The notes under the pieces are model-generated. The model was given only the letters and a program-made list of their open reading frames with translations, searched no databases and had not been told where the DNA came from. A stretch of DNA of 64,000 bases from Diplosphaera chodatii (taxonomy: Eukaryota; Chlorophyta; Trebouxiophyceae; Prasiolales; Stichococcaceae). The stretch spans positions 434,001 through 498,000 of the forward strand of contig JAALGY010000021.1 of the NCBI GenBank assembly GCA_032358165.1, read 5' to 3'. Made by a program: the position numbers and the translations under genes. The stretch's first letter is position 1. The number at the start of each line of letters is the position of its first letter. This document shows positions 26,823 to 39,700 of this stretch, piece by piece.

Positions 26823-29323
26823 ATGCCCGGCAAGAAAATGGCGGCTGTGCAGAAGAAGGAGCTGCAGCAAAAGCTCGTTGACGTTGTTGTTGCACCAGCG
26901 CAGCTGCCTGCAGGTGGGGTTACAGCTCAATGCAATGTCATGGGGCTCAGCATTGCTGAGGCTGCAAAGCACTAGCCAAGTACGATCCCTTCCGTGCAGA
27001 TACGGGCGTTCCACATGCAATGCCGGCATGCCCACCTGCGACGCCAGGTGTGTGTGGTTGCAGATGTAGGCGGCTTCACGAGATGTGCTGCTCACATCAC
27101 GCAATGGCACAAGGCTCACATCTGAACTGGCCGCTTCGACTGCAGGGTGCAACTTGGCAGAAGCTGTCATGGAGACACCAGGCAAGGGGGTGGCAGGCGC
27201 GCTGCATCTCCAAATTGACGGCATGCCTGCGACGCCATCGCTGCTGTCGCCTTTTGTCTCGCCGCTGCGGCGCACCGGCGTGCGGGGCGCACCCCAGCGC
27301 ATCGCGACTCCTGCCGCCGAGAGGCACGTGTGCACACGATGGCTTGCATGTTTGTCTCCAACACATTGTTCCTGCTGTTCACTGCATCGCAGCACCTCGA
27401 AAGACATGCAGAAAAAGCTTGTTCTCTTGAGCATTGTCCTTGGGCAGAGCAGGCTGATCCGCAGCTGATGTGAAGCATATCAGTGACGACATGCTGCATT
27501 GCCAACACAGGCCAGCGCGTCAGCAGCTGCCACCCATACGGCCCGAGCCTTTTGCGCTTATGTCGCCACGTGTGGACAGCACGAATCACATGTTGCACCA
27601 GAGGGCGGCTGCGGAGGCTGCACGGCTGCATCGGCAGCGGCCAGCCGAGGCAGACAGCGTGGTGCCAGCACTGCCGCCATGCACCCCACGTGCCTTGGCG
27701 GCGGCCATGCCACGGCAGGCACCTGCTGCCGCCGGCCAGTGCTCAGGCCGTGTGGTGCCCAATGCTGCTGGCGAGACGCCCAGCAGACCTGCGGTGTCTC
27801 CAGCCGCCGCGGAGGTGCTGCGAGGCGGACAGCGTGAGGTCAGCCCAGAGGCGCTAGAGTACCTGCAGGGCTTCGCTGATGATGACGATGCTGAAACAGG
27901 TGCACACTGCAGGCTCGATGACTCGTGGCTAGACATGCCCTTCCAATGCTCTGTTGCTCAAGGCCAGCCCGCTGTGCGGGCGTCTGTCTTGTGGTTTCAC
28001 CCTGCCTCTCACGTTCAGCACTGCATGCAGAACATCCGCAGCTGGCACCCGCGACGCCGGCGTGCAGGCGGCTGGACTCCAGCCTGCCACACCGCACGCC
28101 GCTTGGCCAGCCGCAGCGCATTCCAGACCCCTCCGCCAGGTGCCCACCATGCATCGTGAAGCGCCTCGCACTCCATGGAACTCATGCCAAATGCACCACA
28201 TCCAGCTGAGGATGCTGGTTGGCATGCCACCCCACCAGGATGTGAGGCACGACCGGGGCTCAGATGGTGACATCGATGTGGAGTGTGCTGCAGGCCTGTG
28301 CGGGTACGGGAACTGCAGCAACTGACAGCAGGCAGCAGCAGCCGCCAAAATGTTGCCCAGGAAGGCACCGCGCTGGGCAGCATCTCACTGCTCAGTCCCG
28401 TCCGCGGGCGGGCAGGCCAACATCATTCTCAGGCGTGTGCCTCCTGGGCCTGCCTCCTGTGAGTCGCCCAGCATACAGTGTATCCAACATCATCCACGGC
28501 TTGCGTGGAGGTACATCGACGCATGCATGCTTGCTGATGCTGTGCTGGTGGTACTGAAGGTGACGACTCCTGTGCGTCGTTCGGCGCGCACGACCGTGGC
28601 AGCGCCCCCAGTGGCCTCTGTGATGCGGTCAACTAACTTCGCATACGCTCCAAACAGTGTTGCATTGCCAGGCAGCACCGTCGACAGACTGCCCGCGCAG
28701 ACACCCAGGTGAGGGACATGTTGCTGCTGCACGTCTGGGCTACACTGCCATGTGTGACGGTTGGATATTCCTCAGCTGAGCCTCAGCTGAAGGCCTAAAC
28801 ATCACTGTGCTTGTGCAGGTGTGCGACACATCACACCTCAAGGGCACCTACAGCTGCTGCAGAGCCGTCTGCAGCTGTGACACCAATGACAAGAGATGGC
28901 GGCGCAGCGTCAACTCTTGCAGTGGACCTTGCTGCTGGCATGCCACCACCCACTCCAGAGGCAACTGCTTCAGCGCTGGCAAGCCCCGCCGTGCCATCGC
29001 CGGCAACGCCTGTGGATGCAGGCTTTGCCCGGCGGGTGACACGGCAGATGTCTGCTCTGAAGGTGAGATGCTGAGATAGCAGGACGTCAAGAGATCTCAC
29101 GCCTGTAAAACACCGTCAGTTGCCGAGGTTGCAACATTGGTGTCAGTGTGCTGGAGGCTGTGTCGTTCATGTGATGCAGGCAAGAATGCTGGCGTCTGGA
29201 TCCAGAAGTGGCAGCAAGCAGCTATCCTCCACCAGCAAGTCGCCGAGCCCTTCAATGAGCCCCACAGAGCAGAACATCCGCCAGTCATTGCTGCGCTCTG
29301 CCCAGAAGAAGCGTGGCACATAG
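26823..29323 (+). CDS. unrecognised disordered Ser/Thr-Pro-rich protein with TPVRRSAR motif
   Basis: No family recognised with confidence. Likely exons: 26823-26913 (MPGKKMAAVQKKELQ), 27149-27321 (METPGKG, TPSLLSPFVSPLRR), 27509-27899 (IRPEPFALMSPRVDS, ending SPEALEYLQGFADDDD), one or more uncertain exons at 28050-28560, 28560-28709 (TTPVRRSART, STNFAYAPNSV), 28819-29062 and 29180-29323 (SPSPSMSPTEQNIRQSLL, ending KKRGT). The protein is low-complexity and basic, with about twenty Ser-Pro or Thr-Pro pairs, the minimal site for CDKs and MAP kinases. The TPVRRSAR element recalls the (T/S)PVRRS(A/V/T)R boxes of some mitotic spindle-associated proteins such as the CKAP2 group; this is a resemblance only. 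The join of exons 2 and 3 fits frame only with a GC donor at 27322. The start codon is a guess based on splice phase. Confidence 0.55.
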
Positions 29324-29850
29324 TGCGAGCTATGTGGCGCATCGCATGTACGGCAAAGCAGTTATAGTTGAAGCTCTGTTTGCAGGCAGGTGCTTGAAGT
29401 CACTTGTTGGATATTGCAAGCTGCTCGGCCGTGGTAGGAGCATGACCATGTGCTGACCATTGCCATTACATACGGTACACTGCCATGGATGCACGTCAGC
29501 AAAGGTCGTGTAATGATCATAGGTCATCATCGCAAACATACAACCGCTCCTGTCCACAAGGTATAACTGCACACATCCCCAATTGCACCAAAACATGGCG
29601 ACGAGCAAGTGCAGGAGATATGTGTTCTTGTAAACGATGCACTGACTGCACGGCAGGGGGAGGTCGACGAACCCCTGCAGTGACCCGAATGTGGGATCTC
29701 ACATGCTCTCTGTTCAGTGTTCGGCGTCAACACGCAGCGCGGGCCGCAGAAAGGAGCATCGTGGTGCTCGTGCCGAGAAGGCTGCACATCCTCAGCAGCA
29801 GAATCGTGCTAGTTGGCCTGCACAGCTGGTTTGCAAGCCACTGTGCTGCC
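29324..29850. other. convergent 3' region with crossing polyadenylation signals
   Basis: 527 bp between facing stop codons. The plus-strand gene has TGTAA at 29509-29513 (and again at 29629-29633). The minus-strand gene has TGTAA at 29470-29466. If these are used, the two transcripts overlap at their 3' ends. No coding content was seen. Confidence 0.5.
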
Positions 29851-32800
29851 TCATGCTTGCTCCAGACTGTTGTCTCCAGGCGAACCAATGGCCAGCGGTG
29901 CAATGCCGCTCTCAAGGGCATTCACCACCTCCACGTCATCAAAGCTTGCAGGGGAGCGCAACGTCTTGTTGAAGAACGATGCTTGCTTCCCAGATGCCTG
30001 CGGGCCCAGCACATGCTTTTGGCAACAGCACGTTGACAGGTCAGGGAGGCCTATGGTCTGCTTAAGCCTCACCACAGTGTTACAGGCGACTGTCATAGAG
30101 TATGAGCGCGAAGAATAAGGAAGGCGGGTGTGCAGAAAGCACAACCTTGGTGAGCTTGGCAACATCGTCCATGATGATGGCGTCCACTCCGGCTGTCTTT
30201 TGGCGATTGTACATCGCTGGGTTGTTGTCTGCAGGCAGCAAGCAGCGGACATGTACACGTGCATCGTGTGACGAGGTCGTGCGTGTGTAATCAACACAGT
30301 TGCAGTGCAAGGAGCTCACTGATCTCGCCCCAGCTGAAGATGAACAGCCCATTGTCATGGCAATCTTTCACCACCTGCAGCAGGCAAGCAGCAGCGCGTG
30401 ACAACCGTGTTAATGTCAGTCAGATTGTGGTACAGCTGCAAGGAATTAAATGCCAACATCGACAACGAAGCAGCACCTCTTCCAAGCGGTCTGCCATTCC
30501 AGACGCCTCCACCACTACACCCTGCGCACCGTGAAGTACGCTGATATGATGGCACAAACGTCCTTGGTCCATCTGTTTTGTTGAACATGTGCACTGGCTT
30601 GCAACACGCAGTTGTAGACATGGACTGGATGCAGCTGGCCTGCAACCACCTGCAACACAGCAGGGCTGACCTGCAGCTGAGAAGACTTGGCAAAGGCGAG
30701 CGCTGCATCCACCGACGTCATGCGCGGGTCAGGATAAACCTTTGTGCCTGCGCATGTCAGGAAGAACACCTGCACAGAAAGCAGCAGGACGTCAATGCGC
30801 ATCTGCTGCAAGCTTGAAAGCCAGATATGCGCGACATCTCCTCTTCTTGCTTCCTCAGGTGCCCAATGCACGAGTGTGCATGCAGGTGGCTGCTGAAAAT
30901 GCATAGTAGGTAGGCCGCACCGGGTACCGAGGCTGTTTGAGCCGCACAAGCGTGGCGACATCAGGATCAAACGTGCTGAAGATGACCTTTCGCTCGGCAC
31001 CCTCCTCGAGCACAACCTGCCAGTCGGTACCAAAGCGCCCATCATCCCAATACTGGGCGTGGCATGACAAGCAAGCAGCGGCCACCGAAGGGTACCCGCT
31101 TGCCATACACGTCCTGGTGAAGTTTGGCCTGCGCCAGGTTTGACTCCCAAGCACAAGCCGGTCTCAGAGCAGCACGCACCTTGAGGACGGCGTCCACGAA
31201 GTAGTTGCGACTGTACCAACGGCTGGCCATCGACTGCAGCTCTGCGTCGGTGGGGTACTTCAGCTCGATGTTGAACCCCAGCCACAGCGGGGTGCGGCGG
31301 AATGCCTCCCGCAGCGTGGCAATGGTGTCCGTCAGCCGCCAGGAGTGGTAGTCCGTTACTGCGGTGGGGGAGCTGGGTGAGTGTGCGGCCAGCTCCCCGT
31401 TCTGCAGCTGGCTGATGCCCGCGCGAAGCATGTCCTCCCCGCTGGACATGTGCCGCTTGAATGTGCGCTGCTGCCGCTCCCTGCACAGAGTGTCAGCTGT
31501 CACCCGCCGCTGCCAAACATGCAGCCACAGTGATGCTGGCGTTGGCAGGGGCAATCAATAGTTCAAGCGCTTCAGGGCAGAGCAGCGCAATGCCTGCGGC
31601 GGCTCGCATCGATGAGACACCAGTCCCGAGCCACAAACACCTGTGTGTGTCCAGCTTGTCGATGTCACGGCGCTGCGCCGGCGACGCTTCACCCATGTTC
31701 GAGGTGAACTCCGTGCTGCGAAGAATATCTGCCGCGCTTCAGCATGTTTGAAATGCACGAGTCTGGCAATCCTGCACAGGCATTCCATGGGGCATGCCAT
31801 GCTTGCATCTCAGGCCCAGACCTTCGCAGCTGCTTGGAGGTGAGGGAGGGGATGCCCAGCAGCACCGTCTCCTGCCCAATGCTCAATCTCACCTCGCAGT
31901 CATGGTGCACCACCACCTCCCCATCCTGCAGTGCATCAGATGCTTATGTTTACAGGGGATCTCAGCAAGGGAAGCATGTGCTTGCAGACTCTGGCCAACA
32001 ACTGCAAGGCTTCATAACCTACCTTGCACACGTGGACATCGAACTCAATGAAGTCGGTGTGGTTGGTTGCTGCCTTCAGAAATGACAGGATCGTGTTCTC
32101 TCGCACGTGGTGGTCCTTGACCTTCGAGGCGCCCGACCCGCGATGCCTGACACACACATGCCGCACCCACTGGGCTTGCTTACGGCAGATGAGAATCATG
32201 CATAGAGCCGACGACTGGCGTTCGTCATGTGCACAACCTCCCCAACGCAGGACCCACAACACGGCGCACCCAATGTCCAGCGTGGACTTTGCCAGCTCTG
32301 GCCGCCAGCGCTGTCGCTGCACGTTGCTGAGGTCATTGGCCAGGTAATCCGCTGCTGTCACCACAAGGAAACTCGCCCTGAAGGTGCCCGCATACTGCAC
32401 ATGCATGAACGCTTCTGCAATGCGCCACTGATGGCCTGGCAACCAACTGGTCACGCACGCTGCAGGCATTGAGCAGTCACTCGTGCAGTGGCGAATGGCA
32501 CCCACCATGAGATGTGGCGTCATCAGTGTGGCAGTAATGCGGCCTTCGAGTGGCGCTAGCGTCTCGGCAGAGATGAAGGCCCTTGCCAGCACCCTGCCAT
32601 CCTTTTTGGCAACCACATCCTGCACATCACCAGAAGAGCGACATGGTGCTCCCATGCTTGCTGGCTGGTAGCCTACGAGCACATACCAGACCCAACAACT
32701 GGGTAGCTCACCACTCGAAAGGCAAGCGCGTCCAGCGTCTGGGCATTCATCAGGAATGTTGCAGCGCCAGTGGAGGGGTGCAGCTGGCACACGTGGCCAT

Positions 32801-34054
32801 CACCTGCAACGTCGAGGTGACGCCTACCCCTCAGAATCGCACTGACTCCACCGTCGGATGTATGCTGCAGAATAGCATGCCTCATATGGAGCTCAGGAGC
32901 TCAGGAGGCCCGATCTGGGACAGCAGCGCATGCAATGGGCTGCTCACCATTCTCAATGAAGCCAAGGTCGTGTGCCTGCAGCCGTGCATAGGCCTTGCCC
33001 TGCGGCACATTGGGATCACCAGGCCGTGCCTCGAACAGCAGCACATCCACTGGCTGATTAATCTCCGGCGCCAGGGTTACCAGCGGCTGTGAGCTGCCTG
33101 GCGGCTGCCCCACCCGCAGCTGCAGTGCACCAGAATGCAGTATTGGTGACCAATGCAAACCAGCCGGTTATCAGCGGCTAGCCTCTTTGCATGTGCGCAG
33201 GAGCGCGCAATGCTTACAAGACTAAGTCAAGCAAGCCTTTACCTGAAATGCGCCCATGCCCGCCCCTGTCACCCACCCCGTGTCGCTGTCCTCGACGGTG
33301 GGGTCGAATGTGGCACGCACCACCCTGCATATGAGCGCCTGCTGTTTGGCGCACACGTGATGCAGTCAGGCAGAGTATGCTGAACATTTCAGCACCAAGG
33401 TCAGCGCACCCGTCCTTTGGTGGGTGTTCGAGCACCCGTGACCTTGCGTCCCAGATGAGTGGCCGTGTGGTTGGCGACACCCGGTGCCCATTAGCCACAA
33501 ACTTGTACTCCACCGGGAAGCTGTGGAGCATATGGAGATCCCGTGGAAAGCGAGCGCGCTTCAGTGAGGCACTCAGCACACACATGAGCAAACTCGCTGT
33601 CAAGACATGTCACACAGGTCCTGCACCTTGAGATGGGCACATTGACTGGTTCACTGGTCCAGACCGCCCCAGAGCCACCTACAGGCTCATGCAGACACGG
33701 TGGCACATGCTGGTAACTGCAAGGATGCCAGCCCGTGCATCGTGTGAAACTGCGCTCACCACCAGGCAGCTGCTCCTGGCGCAATAGCAGTGCATTCTGC
33801 AGCCGCCAGTTCCCCAACCCCTCAATGTCGCCGACCACTGCAGTGCACAAGCGCCGAGCATCGGCGGTGCTGACTCCCGAGCACAGGCATACAGTGTCAC
33901 AGGCATCAAAATTCCGCATACCCTCAATCTTTGAGCCGATAAGACCCTGTTGGCTGTGGACCTGAAACTTGAGCGGTACAGAGTACTGGCTGGCTTCACC
34001 TGCGGCACCAGCAACCATACGAATGATGCTGTCGAACTGCATTGCTGGCAGCAT
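29851..34054 (-). CDS. CBM20 starch-binding + glycerophosphodiester phosphodiesterase (GPCPD1/GDE5-like)
   Basis: Predicted to hydrolyse glycerophosphodiesters such as glycerophosphocholine to glycerol-3-phosphate and the alcohol; metal-dependent, probably cytosolic because no signal peptide is seen. The N-terminal CBM20 (about 34054-33400) shows SVPLKFQVHSQQ, VVGDIEGLGNW and FPVEYKFVANG, the starch/glycogen-binding fold. A linking domain follows (about 33300-32400). The GDPD TIM barrel (about 32150-29851) has catalytic His in HRGSG, ENTILSFLKAA, metal-binding Glu/Asp in DFIEFDVHVCK, the second His in VVVHHD, GFNIELKYP, and the C-terminal ELGVD-like VDAIIMDDV. The stop at 29851 follows GDNSLEQA. 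ATG at 34054 is chosen because it lies a few residues before the first CBM20 strand; a second ATG at 34042 is possible. About 18-20 exons; domain order matches mammalian GPCPD1. Exon ends in the middle part are approximate. Confidence 0.87.
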
Positions 34055-35107
34055 GTTACTTACTGATCATCGTTGTTGCATAGCTCACCTGAGTGCACGG
34101 TGTCCAGTCGCTGCGCCGACGTTCGGATGGCAACTGGCCGCGGTGCATTTTGGCCCACCGCCACAGGCGGGCTTGTGGAAGGCATGTCTGTTTGGTTTAC
34201 ATTGGAGCTGACCGTTCACATGGCTCAGCGAGCGCGGCGCACACCCCCTGTGCTGTGCAGCAGTGGGCTGCATGCACAAGCATGGCGCGGTCAGCACCAA
34301 CCAACCATGTGTGGTGTCACACTCAAACACTGCCATCGTCAGACGGCCCAGGATTTTGAATTGTCAGTTATTGCTGAGTTTGGCAGGAGCACGTGCAAGC
34401 TGTTGCTTGATCAAGCAGTGATGACACAGCAGTCTGTCGGACAGGACGCACGTGATGATCGTCGCGCGTCCCCTTCCTCCGTGTGTCACACGCACCACCG
34501 AGAATTCTCATAGGTATGAAGCCGTTGCCGTGTAACGTCTTCGCGGGCCCGTGGTCATGGGATCAGCGCCATGTCCATCGCATGCAGATGGCTAAATGAC
34601 CCCTGCCAACGCCATTTGCGCCTAGACAACACGTTTGGAACGTCCGTATGAGCAACAGTGCGCTTTGCAGAAGCAGGCGACACATGCACTATGCACGTCC
34701 CAGCGCCTGCTGCAACACCTTGCAGCCCCGTCTGCCCTGACTGCCAGCAAGTCAGATTAGCCGGCACAGATAGATTAGCACCGTTTAGCCCAAATGCCCA
34801 ATGCTCTCCTGCTCCTGCAGTTCTTGCGCACGCTGAGGCCCCACGAGTGACGATGCACCTTGCTTGCAACATCTTGTAGAAGATTTCGCACATCGCGGGT
34901 GCTAGTGCAGAGGGACTGAGCCTGCTGTCACGCATTTGCCACCAGCATGATCTGAGCAGCAACAGAACTGCTGACCCATTGCGGTGGCCAACAGCAGGCT
35001 TCATTCTGCAAGTGCATGCAAACACTAAACCGTAGAGAGTGCCTCGTCGATTTGACACCAGCTTGCTAGACTGCAAAGACTTTGAGGTTCCCAGGCAAGC
35101 GGCAGCC
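34055..35107. promoter_or_regulatory. divergent intergenic region (GPCPD1-like / p24)
   Basis: 1,053 bp between start codons pointing away from each other. It carries both promoters. No coding motif, RNA gene or clear repeat was seen. Confidence 0.45.
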
Positions 35108-36334
35108 ATGGGACTGGCCAGGCACAGAGCCCGGCTCGCCTGCACCCTGCTGACTGCATTGACCTTAATTCATCAGAGCACCGGTCTGGAGTTCGACATG
35201 CTCTTTCAGGTACATCCTGCTCATGCGGATCAGATGGTGCAGCCCCATGTTTGCGGAGCACACTTACACGATGCAGTGCGTTCGCTGCAGACCAAATGTG
35301 TGATGGAGGAGATCAACAGAAACGTCCTAGTCGTGGGCGACTTCGCGGCGTTCCACAAGGACAACTCGGCCAACCTTGTGCCAATGACTGTGAAGGTGCG
35401 CATGGGACTCCCCCCAGCATCCATGCTGCATGTCCGCACCGAAGCGGACATCCTCGCAGATCCAGATTCCTTCCTCAAAATGCGTCACAGGTGGAGGATC
35501 CAGCCGGCAGCGTGCTGTATGAGAAGAAGGATGTGACACAGGGTCAGTTTGCCTTTACCACAAAGGAGGATGGCGACTTCAAAGCCTGCTTCACAGCAAA
35601 AGGCAGGATTTATACTGATGTGCTTGGACAACACGCATGTACAGATACTGTTGTAGCCATACACATATGCATTCTGAGCCACATTCGAGGTGTTGATTGC
35701 CTGCATACAGATGTCAGCACAGCCCAGAATGCCAAAATCAGGCTCGACTGGAAGACAGGGGTTGCAGCAACAGTGAGTAGCAGGTTGGACCTACTTGCAG
35801 GCGTTGCCGAAGTGAAGCTGCAACCACTGCAGCACAGAGTCTGACACATACAGCACATCCGCAGGATTGGGACGCTGTTGCTAAGAAGGACAACTTGAAC
35901 GACATGTCAACAGAGCTGAGGCGGCTGGAGGCCATGGTGAAGGAGATCCACCAGGAGATGCTGTTTCTTCGGAGTCGTGAGGAGGAGATGCGCAATATCA
36001 ATGGTAGGTGCAGTATGATGCATGTGGCTGGGCAACGCTGGCCTGTCACTGTCAAGGGCCGTGACATGTTCAGCGACCTGCTGGCTTTGACGGTCCAATG
36101 ACACGTGCAGAGGCCACGAACGCACGGGTCGCGTGGTTCAGCATTGGGTCCCTGTTCGTATGTATTGTTCTGGCAGCCTGGCAGCTCTGGTACCTGAAGG
36201 TGAGAGATTATAAATTACTGTGTAGCTTGCACATCATGCTGTTGCTGCACAAGTGGCATCTGAGATGCGCCAGCCGCTTCACCAGTGACGTACCGCTGCA
36301 TGCAGCGCTTCTTCTCGAAGAAGAAGCTGCTGTG
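35108..36334 (+). CDS. p24 / emp24-gp25L (TMED) family ER-Golgi cargo receptor
   Basis: Type I membrane protein of COPII/COPI vesicles that selects cargo such as GPI-anchored proteins. Seven phase-consistent exons: 35108-35209, 35291-35395, 35491-35619, 35728-35772, 35865-36003, 36111-36199, 36305-36334, giving 212 aa, the normal family length. A signal peptide (LACTLLTALTLIHQSTG) is followed by the GOLD domain (TKCVMEEINRNVLVVGDF, DGDFKACFTAK, IRLDWKTGVAATDWD). A coiled coil (NDMSTELRRLEAMVKEIHQE) precedes TM helix AWFSIGSLFVCIVLAAWQL. The tail ends RFFSKKKLL: Phe-Phe is the COPII exit signal and the final KKLL is a KKXX COPI retrieval signal. The LDWKTG motif places it in the p24-delta branch. 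The end of exon 3 was chosen so the F-to-W spacing equals that of plant p24. Confidence 0.93.
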
Positions 36335-36722
36335 ACACTCAGCAGCAGATCGGCGGGGTGTGGACACAGGGGAAGGGGCTTAGCGGCACCATGGGAACAG
36401 CATTTCATGACGTGGCGGATGCAGATGTGTCGTCACTCTGATATTAGCGGTGGTACATCAGGCCCATGTTGGCCCAACGAACCAGCCCTGTGAACCCTGT
36501 GAGAACAGCCCGGACACCTCGGATGGTACGTTGTACTGCACACCCGACCTGGAGCGAGCAAGCCGACATGCCTGCGGTGCAAATAGACAGAGCAAATCAC
36601 AACAGCCGGTTCCTATGTAACCCATCTACCCTGAGGCACTGCATTGCTTGCCTCGCTGCGCAACGTTGATTTTGTTGCAGACACTGCCGCATGTGATCGT
36701 CACATCCCACAGCTTTGCAGCC
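36335..36722. other. compact tandem intergenic region (p24 / nucleostemin-like)
   Basis: 388 bp between genes in the same direction. TGTAA at 36616-36620 probably ends the p24 transcript, leaving only about 100 bp before the next ATG, so the nucleostemin-like promoter must overlap the p24 3' UTR. Confidence 0.5.
36616..36620 (+). terminator. TGTAA polyadenylation signal of the p24 gene
   Basis: First TGTAA on the plus strand after the p24 stop, 282 nt downstream. Confidence 0.5.
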
Positions 36723-39700
36723 ATGCCGAAGAAGTCGTCAAAGTCCAAGTCGAAACGCACGACATTGAAGCAGAAGTACAAGGTCATCAAGAAGGTCAAG
36801 GAGCACGGCCGCAAGCTCAGAAAGGAGGCGCGAAAGAGTGGCAAGAAGCACAAGGCGCCGGCAGACCCGGGCCTGCCCAAGCAGTGGCCGTTCAAGCAGG
36901 AGCTGATTGCGGAGCTTGACGAGAAGCGGAGGCTGATCCTACAAGCCGAGGCAGCGAAGAAGGCGGAGCGCAAAGCTGCTCGGGTGCACATTGCATGCCC
37001 ATCTAACCCTGCGCCAGTCACAACAGAGCTTGTGTGTCTCCAGACCAATGGGTGCGTATCGTACGTGTCGGAAGGTCCTCTGGGCAACCCTTTTGATGCT
37101 GATGGGGACACCCTGCTGTCGCCGCCGCAGGATGCCGCCCGTGGTGAGGCGGCAGATGACCATATGGGGGAGGCGCCCACCGTGGAGGGCCTGCAGGCTG
37201 CGGCGGACGGCAAGCAGGCAGCATTTGCCGAGGCGCAGAAGCGGAAGCGCAAGGAGCCGGCAGCCACTCCGGGCGAGGTTCAGGGTGGGTATCAAAACTC
37301 GTTACATCATAGCTGCATGCAAGGGACGGCGTGCACGCATCCCGCAGAGCGGTCAACATGCTCACACCTGCATACACTGTGCAGAGCGCTCGCGGCGCGC
37401 ATTCTATCGGGAGTTTGTGCGGGTGGTGGAGGCAGCAGATGTGATCCTCGAGGTGCTGGATGCGCGGGACCCGCTTGCGTACCGCTGCCGTGAGGTGGAG
37501 CAGTTTATCCGCTCGGCAGACCCCAACAAGAAGATTGTGCTGCTGCTCAACAAGATCGGTGAGTCGGCGCCGCAAGCACATCACCATGTCTGTGCTGTGC
37601 TTTGAAACAACAGACATCCGGTGTTGGTCCTGCATTGACCAGTCAGGTGTGGAGTTCCAGAGCCGTGAGGCAAGACCAGCTGGAGGGCAGACCGTTCTGA
37701 CAGACAGTATACCAATTGACTGACCCCCTGTTTGTGGCCTGTTTTGCAAAGACCTGGTGCCGCGGGAGGTCGCAGAGCGGTGGCTGACGTACTTGCGTGC
37801 GGAGCTGCCAACTCTGGCGTTCAAGTGTTCTACTCAGCAGCAGGCACACAACCTGTCCGTTGGCAGGTGCGCATTCGTCAACAAAGCCTGATGCTGGCGT
37901 TACTTGGTACTCTGCATGACATGGTTGGTGCATTGCAACAGGGATGTATGTGCTCCAATTGATGCAGCTTGAAGCTTGAACAAGCTCGACATTCCGACTC
38001 TAGGCGGGCCGTGCCTGGTGGCAAGGGTGCAAAGGGCAAGCCTGCTGCCGCTGGTGGCAAGGGTGCCACGAGGGCCGATGCCAAGGTACAACCAACTGGC
38101 AGCGAGGCGTTGGGCACAGATGCGCTGCTGCAACTACTGAAGAACTATGCCCGGAACGCGGAAATCAAGACCGCCATTACAGTCGGTGAGCGTTGGTCTG
38201 CGCGTACCAATGCAGACGTACTTCACCTGCTTGAAGGGAGCTTGCACTCAGGCACGGGTATCAGCTACAGTGTCAGTAAAATGAGCAATGGTGAGCCGGC
38301 ATCGTTTGATGTACCTGTTGTTCTGCACAGGCATCGTGGGGCTGCCCAATGTGGGCAAGAGCTCCCTGATCAACAGCCTGAAACGATCACGAGCTGTGTC
38401 AGTTGGCAACAAGCCTGGAGTCACCACGGTTGTGCAGGAGGTGCGCTGCATTGCTATTTCTACATGCGTGAAGCAGTCCGTGCTGCTGTCTTGCACTGAG
38501 CTCACAGAGGAGCAGGCATTTGATACAAAAATTGTCGCGCTTCTGCAGGTGCATCTGGACAAGCACATCAAGCTGCTGGACAGCCCGGGCATAGTCTTCA
38601 ACACCGGCGCCAGTGCCGCTGCAGCTGCCCTGCGAAACTGCGTCAAGGTACATGCTGCGCTGCGCAAGCTGCATGCACCACCCAACGCTCAACATGTTGA
38701 CAGCGTCAATGCAGCACGGAGGTCCTAACCGGATCCTGTCACGCTGCACAGTTTCCAAGCCGTACACTACGTCGAACATTGTAATCCATGCTTTCATCTC
38801 TGCAGGTGGAGCAGCTGGCAGACCCATCGCTCCCGGTGGCCGAGATCGTGGCCAAGTGCCCCCAGGAGCAGCTCATGGCTGTGTACAACATCCCAGCGTT
38901 CCAGGATGCTGACCAGTTCCTGCAGCTCATCGCAGCCGCGCGCGGCAAGCTGGGCAAGGTCCGCCTCTATCAGTGGAGGATCCGGTGTAGGGCAGCGGAG
39001 ATCATGCACTATGATGCCGTGTACTGTGTGCCTGACCCAGCAGCCGATGCTGCTTGCAGTTGACTTACTGTTTGACCTTGCAAGGGGGGCACCGTCAACA
39101 CAGATGCGGCGGCGCGCATCGTGCTGACAGACTGGAACGATGGCCGCATCCCCTACTATACAGAGCCGCCGCAGCGGGAAGCGGCTGCGCGCGAGGACGC
39201 AGCCATTGTCAGCAACTGGGGCGCGGACTTCGACATGAGTCAGGTGCAAGACTGTTCAAAGCCACCCCTGCTTGAATAGTAACCTAGCTTTTCACAGGCT
39301 GCACTTCAGCACCACGCCTCGCGCAGCCAAGCATGCACAGGGTAGAAAGAAAGCCAGCTGAACCACTGTTGCCAAAGCAGCAAGCAAGCATGCTTGTGGC
39401 CTGTCACCTGCAGCTGGACCAGAGCGCTCTGCTGACCGAGCTGCAGCCCGCGGAGCACAGCTCCCACTTTGCAGCCCCCAGTGCCGGAGCAGCCGCGGGC
39501 GTCGACCTGGCAGGCATGGCAGCGCAGGTTCCAGAATCTCCAGCGGCTGAGGGTGCAGACGCTGTTGCGGCTGACGATGAGTCGTTGGACGATGAGGAAG
39601 AACCTGCAGGCGATGCCATGGACGACACTGATGGCGCGCAACCGGAAGCCGCCAGCAGACAGAAACAGAGCAGGTGGGTCGTGCTGTTTGTCGTTTGTGG

